Of a stretch of 64,000 bases of DNA, positions 35,286 to 43,589 are shown in pieces (within the stretch, counting starts at the first letter, position 1; every line of letters starts with the position of its first letter). Location of the stretch: NCBI GenBank assembly GCA_044238845.1, contig JBIICN010000013.1, positions 1 through 64,000 of the forward strand, written 5' to 3'. The translations under genes and the position numbers were made by a program. Origin of the DNA: UBA4416 sp044238845 (GTDB taxonomy: Bacteria > Bacteroidota > Bacteroidia > B-17B0 > Aurantibacillaceae). The notes under the pieces are model-generated. The model saw only the letters and a list, made by a program, of their open reading frames with translations. It was not told the origin of the DNA and made no database searches.

Positions 35286-36821
35286 ATGGCTATAATAGAT
35301 TCTATATTAAAAGGTGCGGTTAAATTAGGAAACAGAATTCCTAAGCGTACTAATTATTATGTGCAACAAACAAAGGTTTTAAAAAAACTGATGACAAAAG
35401 CTGAACATACGGCTTTTGGAGAGCATTTTCATTTTACAAAATTATTACAACAAAAAAATCCAATCGAAGGTTTTCAATCTACTGTAAAAATGTATGATTA
35501 CAGTAGTATTTATAAAGAGTGGTGGTTTAGAGCTCACAAAGGCGAGCCATATGTGTGTTGGCCAAATCATATTAAATACTTCGCTTTAAGTTCTGGTACT
35601 TCCGAAGCAGCTAGTAAATATATTCCTGTAACTAAAGAAATGTTGAAAGCCTTTAAAAGAGGAAGTGTAAGGCAATTGGTTGCTCAAGCAAATTATGATT
35701 TTCCTAAAGAGCATTTTACAAAAGGAATGTTAATGATAGGTGGTAGTACCTTGTTAGATTTTAATGGAAGCCATTATTCGGGTGATTTAAGTGGAATTAC
35801 AGCGGCAAATATCCCTGTGTGGTTTCAACATTTTTATAAACCAGGTAAAACAATTTCTAAATATAGAGATTGGGAAACTAAATTAGCAGAGATTGTAAAA
35901 AATGCGAAAGATTGGGATATAGGCGTTATTGTTGGTGTGCCAGCTTGGGTACAGATTTTGATGGAACGAGTAATTGAACATTATAAAGTAGACACAATAC
36001 ACGATATTTGGCCAAATTTAAGAGCTTATGTTCATGCAGGTGTTTCTATTGAACCATACAGAAAAAGTATTGCAAAATTAACGGCATTCCCACTAATTTT
36101 TTCGGATACGTATTTAGCGTCTGAAGGATTAATTGCTTATCAAGAAAGACCCAATCCGTCTCAAGGGATGCGAATGCTTTTGGATAATGGTATTTTTTAT
36201 GAATTTGTTCCATTTAATGAAGATAATTTTGATTCGGATGGTAATATGAAACTTGGCGCTAAAGCTTTAACTATTAAAGACGTTGAATTAGGAAAAGATT
36301 ACGCTTTATTACTAACATCTTGCTCTGGCGCATGGCGCTATTTAATTGGAGATACTGTTCGATTTACTGATTTAGAGCATGCTGAAATTGTTATTACTGG
36401 GCGTACAAAACATTATTTAAGCTTGTGTGGCGAACATTTGTCTGTTGAGAATATGAGTCGTGCCATTAAATTAACGGCAGATGATTTAAAAATAGAGTTA
36501 AATGAATTTGCAGTAGCTGGCATTCCTCATGGTACCTTGTTTGCTCATCAATGGTATGTTGGTTCAAATAAAAAAGTATCAGAAGATGATATAAAAGAAC
36601 GGTTAGATTTTCATTTAAAAGAAATTAATGATGATTATCGAACCGAAAGAATTGCAGCTTTAAAAGATGTTTATGTGAAAGTTCTTCCCGACGAAGCGTT
36701 TATTGATTTTATGGCAACAAAAGGCAAATTAGGTTCAGCGCATAAATTTCCAAGAGTATTAAAAGGTAAACTATTAGAGGAATGGCAAACGTTTATTGCT
36801 AATTATAAAAATACATTTTGA
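35286..36821 (+). CDS. GH3 auxin-responsive promoter family protein (acyl-adenylate-forming)
   Basis: A 511-residue protein of the bacterial GH3 family, related to plant acyl-acid amido synthetases. The adenylation-type motif is YFALSSGTSEAASKYIPVT near residue 100. Further family stretches are LSGITAANIPVWFQHFYKPG, FSDTYLASEGLIAYQE, and near the C-terminus ITGRTKHYLSLCGEHLSVENM. In bacteria the substrate is generally unknown; it probably joins an acid to an amine through an acyl-adenylate. The start is the ATG with MAIIDSILKGAVKLG. Its TGA overlaps the TTG start of the LysE-type gene, so the two are coupled. It heads a long plus-strand run to 43314. Confidence 0.9.
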   Translation: MAIIDSILKGAVKLGNRIPKRTNYYVQQTKVLKKLMTKAEHTAFGEHFHFTKLLQQKNPIEGFQSTVKMYDYSSIYKEWWFRAHKGEPYVCWPNHIKYFALSSGTSEAASKYIPVTKEMLKAFKRGSVRQLVAQANYDFPKEHFTKGMLMIGGSTLLDFNGSHYSGDLSGITAANIPVWFQHFYKPGKTISKYRDWETKLAEIVKNAKDWDIGVIVGVPAWVQILMERVIEHYKVDTIHDIWPNLRAYVHAGVSIEPYRKSIAKLTAFPLIFSDTYLASEGLIAYQERPNPSQGMRMLLDNGIFYEFVPFNEDNFDSDGNMKLGAKALTIKDVELGKDYALLLTSCSGAWRYLIGDTVRFTDLEHAEIVITGRTKHYLSLCGEHLSVENMSRAIKLTADDLKIELNEFAVAGIPHGTLFAHQWYVGSNKKVSEDDIKERLDFHLKEINDDYRTERIAALKDVYVKVLPDEAFIDFMATKGKLGSAHKFPRVLKGKLLEEWQTFIANYKNTF

Positions 36822-37459
36822 TTTTAAGTTTAATATATCAAGCTATAGTAATTATTCTGCTTCTTACGTTTTCGTTTGGACCAGCATTTTTTGCATTGAT
36901 CAATACTGGAATTAAATTTGGTTATCGTACTGGTTCTTTTTTGGCAATTGGTGTTGTGATGAGTGATTTCTTTTTATGTTTATTGGTTTGTGTGTTGGTG
37001 CATTTTGGAATGGCTAATTTATTGCACTCCGAAAAAGCTCAAACTTTTTTTGCAATTATTGGTGGCATTATTTTAATAGTTTTTGGGGCTTTCTTTTTTA
37101 AGAAAATACCTGTAAAAACAGATGACGTTATTGATATTGAAAATCAATTACCTAGTCCTAGATTAATGTTTTTTAAAGGATTCTTTTTAAATTTATTTAA
37201 TCCCACAGTTTGGTTGCTTTGGCTTGCAAATGTAACAGCAATTAGTAAAACTTTAGATTACTCTATGCTAAAAATGATTGTTTTTTTTAGTATTGTTTTA
37301 GGAGCTGTGTTATTTGTTGAGTTATTTAAAGTGAAGTTAGCCGGTAAAATAAAAAACTATTTAACAAATAAAATTATGATGATTGTTAACTATATTACTG
37401 GAACAGCTTTAATTGCTTTTGGATTATTACTTATATACAATCACTATTTTAATAAATAA
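36818..37459 (+). CDS. LysE-family transporter
   Basis: A 213-residue membrane protein with about six hydrophobic segments. LysE-type features are the N-terminal QAIVIILLLTFSFGPAFFALINTGIKFGYRTGSFLAIGV and the middle FFLNLFNPTVWLLWLAN, the family's 'NPK/T' signature. It would export an amino acid or similar small molecule across the inner membrane. The TTG start at 36818 overlaps the stop of the GH3-like gene, and the last base of its own stop is the first base of the DUF493 start. No other start is available close by; the TTG places the first helix correctly. Confidence 0.88.
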   Translation: MILSLIYQAIVIILLLTFSFGPAFFALINTGIKFGYRTGSFLAIGVVMSDFFLCLLVCVLVHFGMANLLHSEKAQTFFAIIGGIILIVFGAFFFKKIPVKTDDVIDIENQLPSPRLMFFKGFFLNLFNPTVWLLWLANVTAISKTLDYSMLKMIVFFSIVLGAVLFVELFKVKLAGKIKNYLTNKIMMIVNYITGTALIAFGLLLIYNHYFNK

Positions 37460-37734
37460 TGGCAGCAGATACATTTAGCGAGTTAAGAAAAAAATTGGAA
37501 GAAAGTATTACTTCTTTTCCATATGTATATATGTTTAAATTTATTATCAAAGCCGATAATAAAGCTATGGCTTTAGTCGAGGTTATTTTTGATAATGATG
37601 CAGAGATTATTCAAAAACAATCATCTAAAGGTAATTTTATAAGTATTACCGTGAAACAAGTGGTTATGAATGTAGATGAAATTATTTCTATTTACGAAAA
37701 GGCCGCGAAAATAGAAGGGGTAATGTCTTTGTAA
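37459..37734 (+). CDS. DUF493 (YbeD-like) family protein
   Basis: A 91-residue protein of the DUF493 family with an ACT-like fold. It contains FPYVYMFKFIIKADNKAMALVEVIF and SKGNFISITVKQVVMNVDEIISIYEKAAKIEGVMSL, matching E. coli YbeD (87 aa) in length and in the 'SxxGxYxS(I/V)T' pattern. In enterobacteria the gene sits beside lipB; here it lies between LysE-type and epimerase genes, with one-base overlaps at both ends. The family's function is not established; a regulatory ACT-like ligand-binding role is inference. Confidence 0.88.
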   Translation: MAADTFSELRKKLEESITSFPYVYMFKFIIKADNKAMALVEVIFDNDAEIIQKQSSKGNFISITVKQVVMNVDEIISIYEKAAKIEGVMSL

Positions 37735-38609
37735 TGCCAATATTTCAATTACAAAATAATCTATTGTCTATTGTTGTTAATTCGTTTGGTGCCGAATTAT
37801 GTTCAGTTATTTCAAATGAAACAAATATAGAATACATTTGGCAAGCCAATGAAACAATATGGGCAAGGCATGCTCCTAATTTATTTCCTATCGTAGGTAA
37901 ATTAAAAGATGGAAACTATACCTTTCAATCCAAATCTTATCAATTGCCTCAACATGGTTTTGCTAGAGATCATGAATTTATTTGCATAGAAGAATCTAAT
38001 GATTTTTTATTATTTGAATTTACAGCAAATGAATCTACTCTTGAGAAATATCCTTTTCATTTTAGTTTGCAAATTGGGTATAAGTTAATTGGTAATAAAT
38101 TAGAAGTGAGTTATTCTGTATTTAATCCAGATAGCAAAGAATTGTACTTTTCAATTGGTGCACATCCAGCCTTTAACTGTCCTTTGCAAAAAAATGAGTC
38201 TTTTAATGATTACGAATTAGTGTTTCCTAGTAAAAAAAAATTAGTTGTTAATTTGTTAAATGATGGTTTAATTTCTGATCAAACCAAAGAAGTTGAGTTA
38301 ATAGATTCAAAGCTTCCTGTTTCAAAAGAATTATTTAATTATGATGCATTGGTTTGCATGAATACACAAATTGAGGAAGTAAGTTTGATTTCTAAAAAAA
38401 CAAAACATGGTGTTTCACTAGTTTCAAAAGAATGGCCATACTATGGTATTTGGTCTAAAAAAGGAACAGATCAATTTATCTGTTTAGAACCTTGGTATGG
38501 TATTGCTGATAGTGTGAACACAGATAGTGATTTTGAAACTAAAACAGGAATTATAAAAATTGAATCAGAGCAATATTTTAAATGCTTTTTTGATATCTTG
38601 TTTTTTTAA
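37734..38609 (+). CDS. Aldose 1-epimerase-like protein (LacX type)
   Basis: A 291-residue protein of the galactose mutarotase-like fold. Family features are an N-terminal NSFGAELCSVIS, WARHAPNLFPIVGKLKDG near residue 45, LPQHGFARDHEFICIEES near 72 (with the conserved His), FSIGAHPAFNCPL near 140 (the second His) and CLEPWYGIADS near 255 (the catalytic-type Glu). LacX/YeaD-type members act on hexose or hexose-6-phosphate anomers; exact substrate unknown. It is one of the coupled genes from 35286 to 40481. Confidence 0.9.
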   Translation: MPIFQLQNNLLSIVVNSFGAELCSVISNETNIEYIWQANETIWARHAPNLFPIVGKLKDGNYTFQSKSYQLPQHGFARDHEFICIEESNDFLLFEFTANESTLEKYPFHFSLQIGYKLIGNKLEVSYSVFNPDSKELYFSIGAHPAFNCPLQKNESFNDYELVFPSKKKLVVNLLNDGLISDQTKEVELIDSKLPVSKELFNYDALVCMNTQIEEVSLISKKTKHGVSLVSKEWPYYGIWSKKGTDQFICLEPWYGIADSVNTDSDFETKTGIIKIESEQYFKCFFDILFF

Positions 38610-38612
38610 ATC

Positions 38613-40481
38613 ATGAAGGAGAAATTGCATAAGCCTTTATTCTTATTTAAATTATTGGGTTTTTTCTTACTTCTTTTAGGAATACATCGATTTATTTTTT
38701 TGATTTTATTTCACGCTCAGTTTTCCGAAGTTCTCTTTATTGAATTTGTGAAAGCTTTTTTTATAGGCACTTTAACCGATGCCATTTCTACAATTTATTT
38801 TTTATTGCCCATGTGGTTAGTGCTTTTGTTTTTTAATATTGAAAACAAGGTTGTAAAAGTAGTTGCATTACTATTGTTTTTATTGGGTTTTACAATACTA
38901 TGTGTTTTAAATTTAGCTGACTTGGGTTATTATCCAATTACTAAAAAACGAATGGGAGCAGAGTTGTTAGATTTGTTGCCAGAGACCCTGCCTTTATTAA
39001 ATTCATATATAAAAGATTATTGGTATTTATTTACCCTATTGATTTTATTTATAGTTTTTGCTTTTTGGGTATTCAAAAAAATGCTTAATAAGTATAATAA
39101 TACCGAGCAAAAAACATCTCAAAAGTTGCTAAATACAATCTTAGTTGTATTGCTTTTTATTGTCATCATGCGAGGTGGTTTTAGTGCAAGACCATTTATG
39201 CCTTTTGATATACCATCTATTGTTAATCCTAAATTACAATGGCTGGCGAGCAATACACCATTTCAGTTTTTACATACATTGGATGATGAAACTGTGAAAA
39301 TTGAAAATTATTATAGTGAAGAAGAAGCTGAAAAAATAATTGGTTTTGAAAAGACAGCATCTAATAAGGGATTTAAAAAGAAAAATATTTTATTTATTAT
39401 TTTAGAAAGTTTTGGTTCGGAACGTATAGGCCTTTTAAATCAGCATATAAAAGGGTACACACCTTTTATGGATTCTTTATTGTCAAATGCTCGAACATAT
39501 AAATATGGAGTGGCAACTAGTAAAATTACAATAGACGCGCTACCGTCTGTATTGTCTGGTATTCCATCGTTTATGGATAAAAATTATTGTTATTCGAAGT
39601 ATAATAATAATGATGTGCATGCTATATCTTCTTTGTTAGAAAAAGAAGGATACCACAATGCATTTTTTTATGGCGGATTAAAAACCACTTTTGGCTTTGA
39701 AAATTTTATGAATATTAATTTTACTAAAAACTATTACGATCAAGAAGATTATGATAGCTTATATGAAAATGAAGGATGGGGAGTAGACGATCATTTGTTT
39801 TTGCCTTACGTTGCTAATACCTTAAAATCTTTGCCCCAGCCATTTTGCACGTCTCTTTTAACACTATCCTTGCATCATCCCTTTCCTGTTCCTGAACCAT
39901 ATAAAACCTTGCTAGATTCAATTAAAGATCCTGTTAAAAAAAGTATTAAGTACACAGATTTATCACTTCAACTATTTTTTAGTAAAATTAAAAATGACGA
40001 ATGGTTTAAAAACTCTATTATTGCTATTTGCGCCGATCATACCTCTGGTGAGTTTGGTCATTTTCAAGGAAACGCTATGAATCATTTTGCTATTCCTATT
40101 TCTTTTTTTGCACCTGGCGATACAGCTTTTAACAAAATACAAAATCAATCTATCTCTCAAATAGATATTTATCCAACTATTTTAGATTATATGGGCTATA
40201 ACAAACCATATGTGAGTTTAGGAAAGTCGGCTTTAGCAAAACAAAACCCAAGTATTGTGTTTGGAGGAAACGCTGTTTATCGTATTTTTGATTACCCATA
40301 TATATTGGAATATGATAATAATACTCAAAAAGTGTTTAGTTTAATTCATAATGATGAAAATAGAGTTGTTACTTACCTAAAAATAGATGATTCTAATAGG
40401 GCAGTTGCAGAAAGATTAACTAGTTATTTAAAAGCGCAAATTCAGGTATTTAGCTATCGCATTAATAAAAATCAATTTTGA
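38613..40481 (+). CDS. LTA-synthase-like membrane sulfatase/phosphoglycerol transferase
   Basis: A 622-residue protein. Residues 1-200 hold about five membrane helices (LFKLLGFFLLLLGIHRF, MWLVLLFFN, VVALLLFLLGFTI, YLFTLLILFIVFAFW, ILVVLLFIVIMRGG). A periplasmic sulfatase-fold domain follows from about residue 255: NILFIILESFGSE (metal-binding Glu), SKITIDALPSVLSG with the nucleophile Thr, YHNAFFYGG, and CADHTSGEFGHF (Asp-His metal ligands). This is the LtaS/phosphoglycerol or phosphoethanolamine transferase layout. In a Gram-negative organism the acceptor is probably an envelope glycan or lipid; it stands just before the heptose genes. Confidence 0.9.
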   Translation: MKEKLHKPLFLFKLLGFFLLLLGIHRFIFLILFHAQFSEVLFIEFVKAFFIGTLTDAISTIYFLLPMWLVLLFFNIENKVVKVVALLLFLLGFTILCVLNLADLGYYPITKKRMGAELLDLLPETLPLLNSYIKDYWYLFTLLILFIVFAFWVFKKMLNKYNNTEQKTSQKLLNTILVVLLFIVIMRGGFSARPFMPFDIPSIVNPKLQWLASNTPFQFLHTLDDETVKIENYYSEEEAEKIIGFEKTASNKGFKKKNILFIILESFGSERIGLLNQHIKGYTPFMDSLLSNARTYKYGVATSKITIDALPSVLSGIPSFMDKNYCYSKYNNNDVHAISSLLEKEGYHNAFFYGGLKTTFGFENFMNINFTKNYYDQEDYDSLYENEGWGVDDHLFLPYVANTLKSLPQPFCTSLLTLSLHHPFPVPEPYKTLLDSIKDPVKKSIKYTDLSLQLFFSKIKNDEWFKNSIIAICADHTSGEFGHFQGNAMNHFAIPISFFAPGDTAFNKIQNQSISQIDIYPTILDYMGYNKPYVSLGKSALAKQNPSIVFGGNAVYRIFDYPYILEYDNNTQKVFSLIHNDENRVVTYLKIDDSNRAVAERLTSYLKAQIQVFSYRINKNQF

Positions 40482-40527
40482 TAAATACAATTGTAATTCA
40501 TAATTTTAACCCAATAACAAATAGATC

Positions 40528-41109
40528 ATGATAAAACACATTCAATCTCGCATACAAGCTTCTATTGATTTAAAAACATCTTTATTATCCAATGCTGCTA
40601 TTTTAAATACAGTACAATCAATCGTTCATGAAATTGTAACTTGCTATAAACATGATGGCAAAGTACTATGGGCTGGAAATGGAGGTTCTGCTGCCGATGC
40701 ACAGCATTTAGCAGCTGAATTAAGCGGACGTTTTTATTATGATAGGCCACCACTATTCAGCGAAGCACTGCACGTAAACACGAGCTACACAACTGCTGTT
40801 GCTAACGATTATAGTTACGATGTGATTTATAGTCGTTTAACCCAAGCTATGGGACGCAAAGGAGATGTGTTAATAGGATTATCAACCAGTGGTAATTCAA
40901 CCAATGTAATCAAAGCACTAGAAGTTGCTAATCAAATAGGAATGATAACAGTTGCTTTTACTGGTGAAACTGGCGGGAAAATGAAAGATAGTGCTAAATA
41001 CTTAGTTAATATTCCTTCTAAAGATACGCCTCGTATTCAAGAGTGTCACATGATTTTGGGTCATACCATTTGTGAGTTAGTTGAAATTGCTTTATTCCCT
41101 AAGTCATAA
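40528..41109 (+). CDS. gmhA: Phosphoheptose (sedoheptulose-7-phosphate) isomerase
   Basis: A 193-residue SIS-domain enzyme of normal GmhA length. It converts sedoheptulose 7-phosphate to D-glycero-D-manno-heptose 7-phosphate, the first step of heptose synthesis. Motifs: GNGGSAADAQHLAAE near residue 52, the metal/catalytic region ELSGRFYYDRPP, GLSTSGNSTNVI near 118, and the C-terminal IQECHMILGHTICELVE, which holds the conserved Glu/His pair. It is directly followed by hddC and then gmhB, confirming the pathway assignment. Confidence 0.95.
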   Translation: MIKHIQSRIQASIDLKTSLLSNAAILNTVQSIVHEIVTCYKHDGKVLWAGNGGSAADAQHLAAELSGRFYYDRPPLFSEALHVNTSYTTAVANDYSYDVIYSRLTQAMGRKGDVLIGLSTSGNSTNVIKALEVANQIGMITVAFTGETGGKMKDSAKYLVNIPSKDTPRIQECHMILGHTICELVEIALFPKS

Positions 41110-41115
41110 TATACT

Positions 41116-41826
41116 TTGCTAAAAGAAGCCATTATATTAGCTGGAGGATTTGGAACACGATTGCAAGCTGTTGTAAACGACGTTCCTAAGCCAATGGCTC
41201 CAATAAATAACGAACCTTTTTTAAATTATGTGTTTGATTATTTGAAACATTATCAAATAGAACACGTTGTTTTATCTACAGGCTATTTATCTGAAAAAAT
41301 TGTTGAGTATTATAAATCAGAATATAAAGGTATTAAAGTCAGTTACGCAAAAGAAGAAACCCCATTAGGAACAGGCGGAGGTATTCGTTTAGCGATGACA
41401 AAATGCAGTACAAAAGATATATTAGTGTTAAACGGTGATTCTTTTTTTGACGTTGATATTACCACTCATTATCAAAATCATATCTCTAAACAAGCAGATT
41501 GTACTTTAGCTTTAAGAAAAGTGGATAACGCTGCTCGTTATGGTACAATTGTTCTTGGAAGAGAAAATACTATTGAATCATTTAAAGAAAAAGATAATAT
41601 TGAACAAGTTGGTTTAATTAACGGCGGTGTTTATATTTTAAATAGAGAATTGTATTTAAGTAGAACAGCCGAAGCTAATGCTTTTTCAATTGAGAAGGAT
41701 TTTTACGAAACAAAAATAAAAGAATTACAAATTTTTGGATTTGAATACGCTGGTTATTTCATTGACATTGGTATTCCTGAAGATTATAAAAAAGCACAAA
41801 TTGATTTTAAGAATTTTAATTACTGA
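41116..41826 (+). CDS. hddC: D-glycero-D-manno-heptose 1-phosphate guanylyltransferase-like nucleotidyltransferase
   Basis: A 236-residue sugar-nucleotidyltransferase. The nucleotide-binding start is AIILAGGFGTRLQAVVNDVPKPMAPI, the TPLGTGGGIRLAM motif lies near residue 80, the metal-binding Asp is in LNGDSFFDVD near 108, and YFIDIGIPEDYKKA is at the C-terminus. The location between gmhA and gmhB supports heptose-1-phosphate as substrate (HddC, giving GDP-heptose), but a purely sequence-based choice among hexose or heptose substrates is not possible. It uses a TTG start at 41116, seven bases after gmhA; no ATG is available before the glycine-rich loop. Confidence 0.85.
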   Translation: MLKEAIILAGGFGTRLQAVVNDVPKPMAPINNEPFLNYVFDYLKHYQIEHVVLSTGYLSEKIVEYYKSEYKGIKVSYAKEETPLGTGGGIRLAMTKCSTKDILVLNGDSFFDVDITTHYQNHISKQADCTLALRKVDNAARYGTIVLGRENTIESFKEKDNIEQVGLINGGVYILNRELYLSRTAEANAFSIEKDFYETKIKELQIFGFEYAGYFIDIGIPEDYKKAQIDFKNFNY

Positions 41827-41848
41827 TAGGTTGGTTATATTTTTATTA

Positions 41849-41984
41849 ACCACATAGAGACATAGAATAGAAAAAATGATAAAGAATGAGATAGAAAACA
41901 TGTTTTTTCACCTAGAGAGCTATGTGAAAAGCGAAGCTTCTATATAGTGTCTTTTGATACCTAGCCACTATGTGACTATGTTTT
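41849..41984. repeat. Intergenic inverted-repeat element, copy B (about 136 bp)
   Basis: The left end ACCACATAGAGACATAG (41849-41865) is partly matched by the right end CTATGTGACTATG (41968-41980) followed by T's. The interior has AAAACATGTTTT, AGCTATGTGAAAAGCGAAGC and TTCTATAT. It shares the order and spacing of these words with the copy at 63224. It splits the heptose genes hddC and gmhB. Confidence 0.83.
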
Positions 41985-42008
41985 TTTTATTAAAGATAAT
42001 TTGAGATA

Positions 42009-42560
42009 ATGAATTTAAAGGATTTACATATAGATAATACATGGACATTGTTTTTAGACAGGGACGGTGTTATTAATAAAAAATTAGAAGATGATTACGT
42101 AAAACATACTACGGAATTTGAATTTATTGAAGGAACCTTGAATGCTTTAAGAATATTAAATCCACTCTTTAAAACAATAGTGGTGGTTACAAACCAGCAA
42201 TGCATTGGTAAGAAAATTATTTTCCCAGAAGATTTAGAATTAATTCATCAAAACATGTTGTATGAAATTTCCTATCTCAAAGGAAGAATCGATAAAATAT
42301 ATTATTCGCCCTATTTAGCAGCCGAAAATCATCCAACACGTAAACCAGGAATAGGTATGGCACTTAAAGCACAAGAAGATTTTCCGCATATTGATTTCAA
42401 TAAATCTATTATTGTGGGAGACAGTATGAGTGATATGGAATTTGGAAGAAATGCAGGGATGAAAACAGTTTATATAAGCAATGAGGCTATAGTTGAGGAA
42501 CGCATTGATTTTAATTTTAAGTCTCTAATTTATTTCGCTCATTCTTTAACTCAATTATAA
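42009..42560 (+). CDS. gmhB: D-glycero-D-manno-heptose 1,7-bisphosphate phosphatase (HAD family)
   Basis: A 183-residue HAD phosphatase of GmhB size. Motif I is LFLDRDGVINKKLEDDYV with the nucleophile and acid/base Asp pair, motif II VVVTNQQCIGK, and motif III the Lys in RKPGIGM; motif IV is IVGDSMSDMEFGRNAG. It removes the C7 phosphate of heptose bisphosphate. The loop before RKPGIGM (SPYLAAENHPT) lacks the cysteine cluster that binds zinc in E. coli GmhB, so it is a zinc-loop-less variant. The gene lies after a 182-base gap occupied by repeat copy B and before a glycosyltransferase gene. Confidence 0.9.
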   Translation: MNLKDLHIDNTWTLFLDRDGVINKKLEDDYVKHTTEFEFIEGTLNALRILNPLFKTIVVVTNQQCIGKKIIFPEDLELIHQNMLYEISYLKGRIDKIYYSPYLAAENHPTRKPGIGMALKAQEDFPHIDFNKSIIVGDSMSDMEFGRNAGMKTVYISNEAIVEERIDFNFKSLIYFAHSLTQL

Positions 42561-42564
42561 AGTT

Positions 42565-43314
42565 TTGAAAGTATCTATTATAACTATAACATACAATAGC
42601 GAATCAACATTGATTGAGACGATTGATTCTGTATTAAATCAAACGTATAAAGATATTGAATATATTATTGTGGATGGAGCTTCAACAGATGACACCGTTT
42701 CTATTATTCATTCTTACAAAGAGAAAATTACCAAATTTGTTTCCGAAAAAGACAATGGCTTGTATGATGCTTTGAATAAGGGTATAGATATGGCTACGGG
42801 TGATGTGATTGGTATTTTGCATAGTGATGATTTTTATACGAATCATCTTATTATCGAAAATGTAGTGAATACATTTAAGTTAAATCAATCGGATGCGGTG
42901 TATGCCGATTTGTTTTATGTAGATAAAAATGATACTAATAAAATACATCGTAAATGGAAATCTGGAAACTACACACATGGTATGTTTTTAAAAGGTTGGA
43001 TGCCACCACATCCTACATTTTTTGTAAAGCGTTCTATTTACCAAAAGCATGGTAGTTTTAATTTAGATTTAGTATCAGCTGCTGATTATGAATTGATGCT
43101 GCGCTTTATTCATAAACATAAAATTAAGTTAGCCTACTTACCTGAGTTTGCTATAAAAATGAGAGTAGGCGGGAAGAGTAATGCCTCACTTAAAAATAGA
43201 ATTACAGCTAATAACGAAGATAGAAAGGCTTGGAAAATAAATGGGATCAAACCACATTTTTATACTTTGTACGCAAAGCCATTAAGAAAAATTATTCAAT
43301 TGTTTAAGAAGTAG
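42565..43314 (+). CDS. Glycosyltransferase family 2
   Basis: A 249-residue GT-A fold enzyme. It begins MKVSIITITYNSESTLIETIDSVL, the usual GT2 opening, followed by YIIVDGASTDDT, the ALNKGIDMATGDVIGILHSDD segment (the DxD equivalent is HSDD) and WMPPHPTFFVKRSIY. It belongs to the WcaA/colanic-acid-like group that adds sugars to surface polysaccharide or LPS in the cytoplasm. The TTG start is four bases after the gmhB stop, so the genes are coupled; a role in transferring heptose or a neighbouring sugar is plausible inference. Confidence 0.92.
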   Translation: MKVSIITITYNSESTLIETIDSVLNQTYKDIEYIIVDGASTDDTVSIIHSYKEKITKFVSEKDNGLYDALNKGIDMATGDVIGILHSDDFYTNHLIIENVVNTFKLNQSDAVYADLFYVDKNDTNKIHRKWKSGNYTHGMFLKGWMPPHPTFFVKRSIYQKHGSFNLDLVSAADYELMLRFIHKHKIKLAYLPEFAIKMRVGGKSNASLKNRITANNEDRKAWKINGIKPHFYTLYAKPLRKIIQLFKK

Positions 43315-43315
43315 T

Positions 43316-43588
43316 TTACTTCTTCACCTCAAAGGTTTCAAAATTTCTCACTTCACCTTCTTCGGCAATTACTTCGGTTACTTTTGATAAAGGAGAACCT
43401 ACATAACACCAATCAATTAATTTATTGATGTCGTCTTCTAAACCTTCAGCTTCAATTAATACATCACCGCTATGCAAGTTTCTTACATAACCTGTTAAGT
43501 TACATTTTAAAGCTTGAGCATGTGTGCAAAAACGATAAGATACTCGTTGCACTTTCCCTTTTACGGTGATGTTATAATGACGTATCAA
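43316..43588 (-). CDS. acyP: Acylphosphatase
   Basis: A 90-residue protein of standard acylphosphatase length. The phosphate-binding loop reads KGKVQRVSYRFCTHAQA; the usual form is GxVQGVGFR, so the loop glycines are replaced but the catalytic Arg is kept. The catalytic Asn is in GYVRNLHSGDVLIEAEG. It hydrolyses acyl phosphates such as acetyl phosphate or carbamoyl phosphate. It is one base after the UDP-xylose synthase gene and convergent with the glycosyltransferase. Confidence 0.9.
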   Translation of the reverse strand: MIRHYNITVKGKVQRVSYRFCTHAQALKCNLTGYVRNLHSGDVLIEAEGLEDDINKLIDWCYVGSPLSKVTEVIAEEGEVRNFETFEVKK

Positions 43589-43589
43589 A

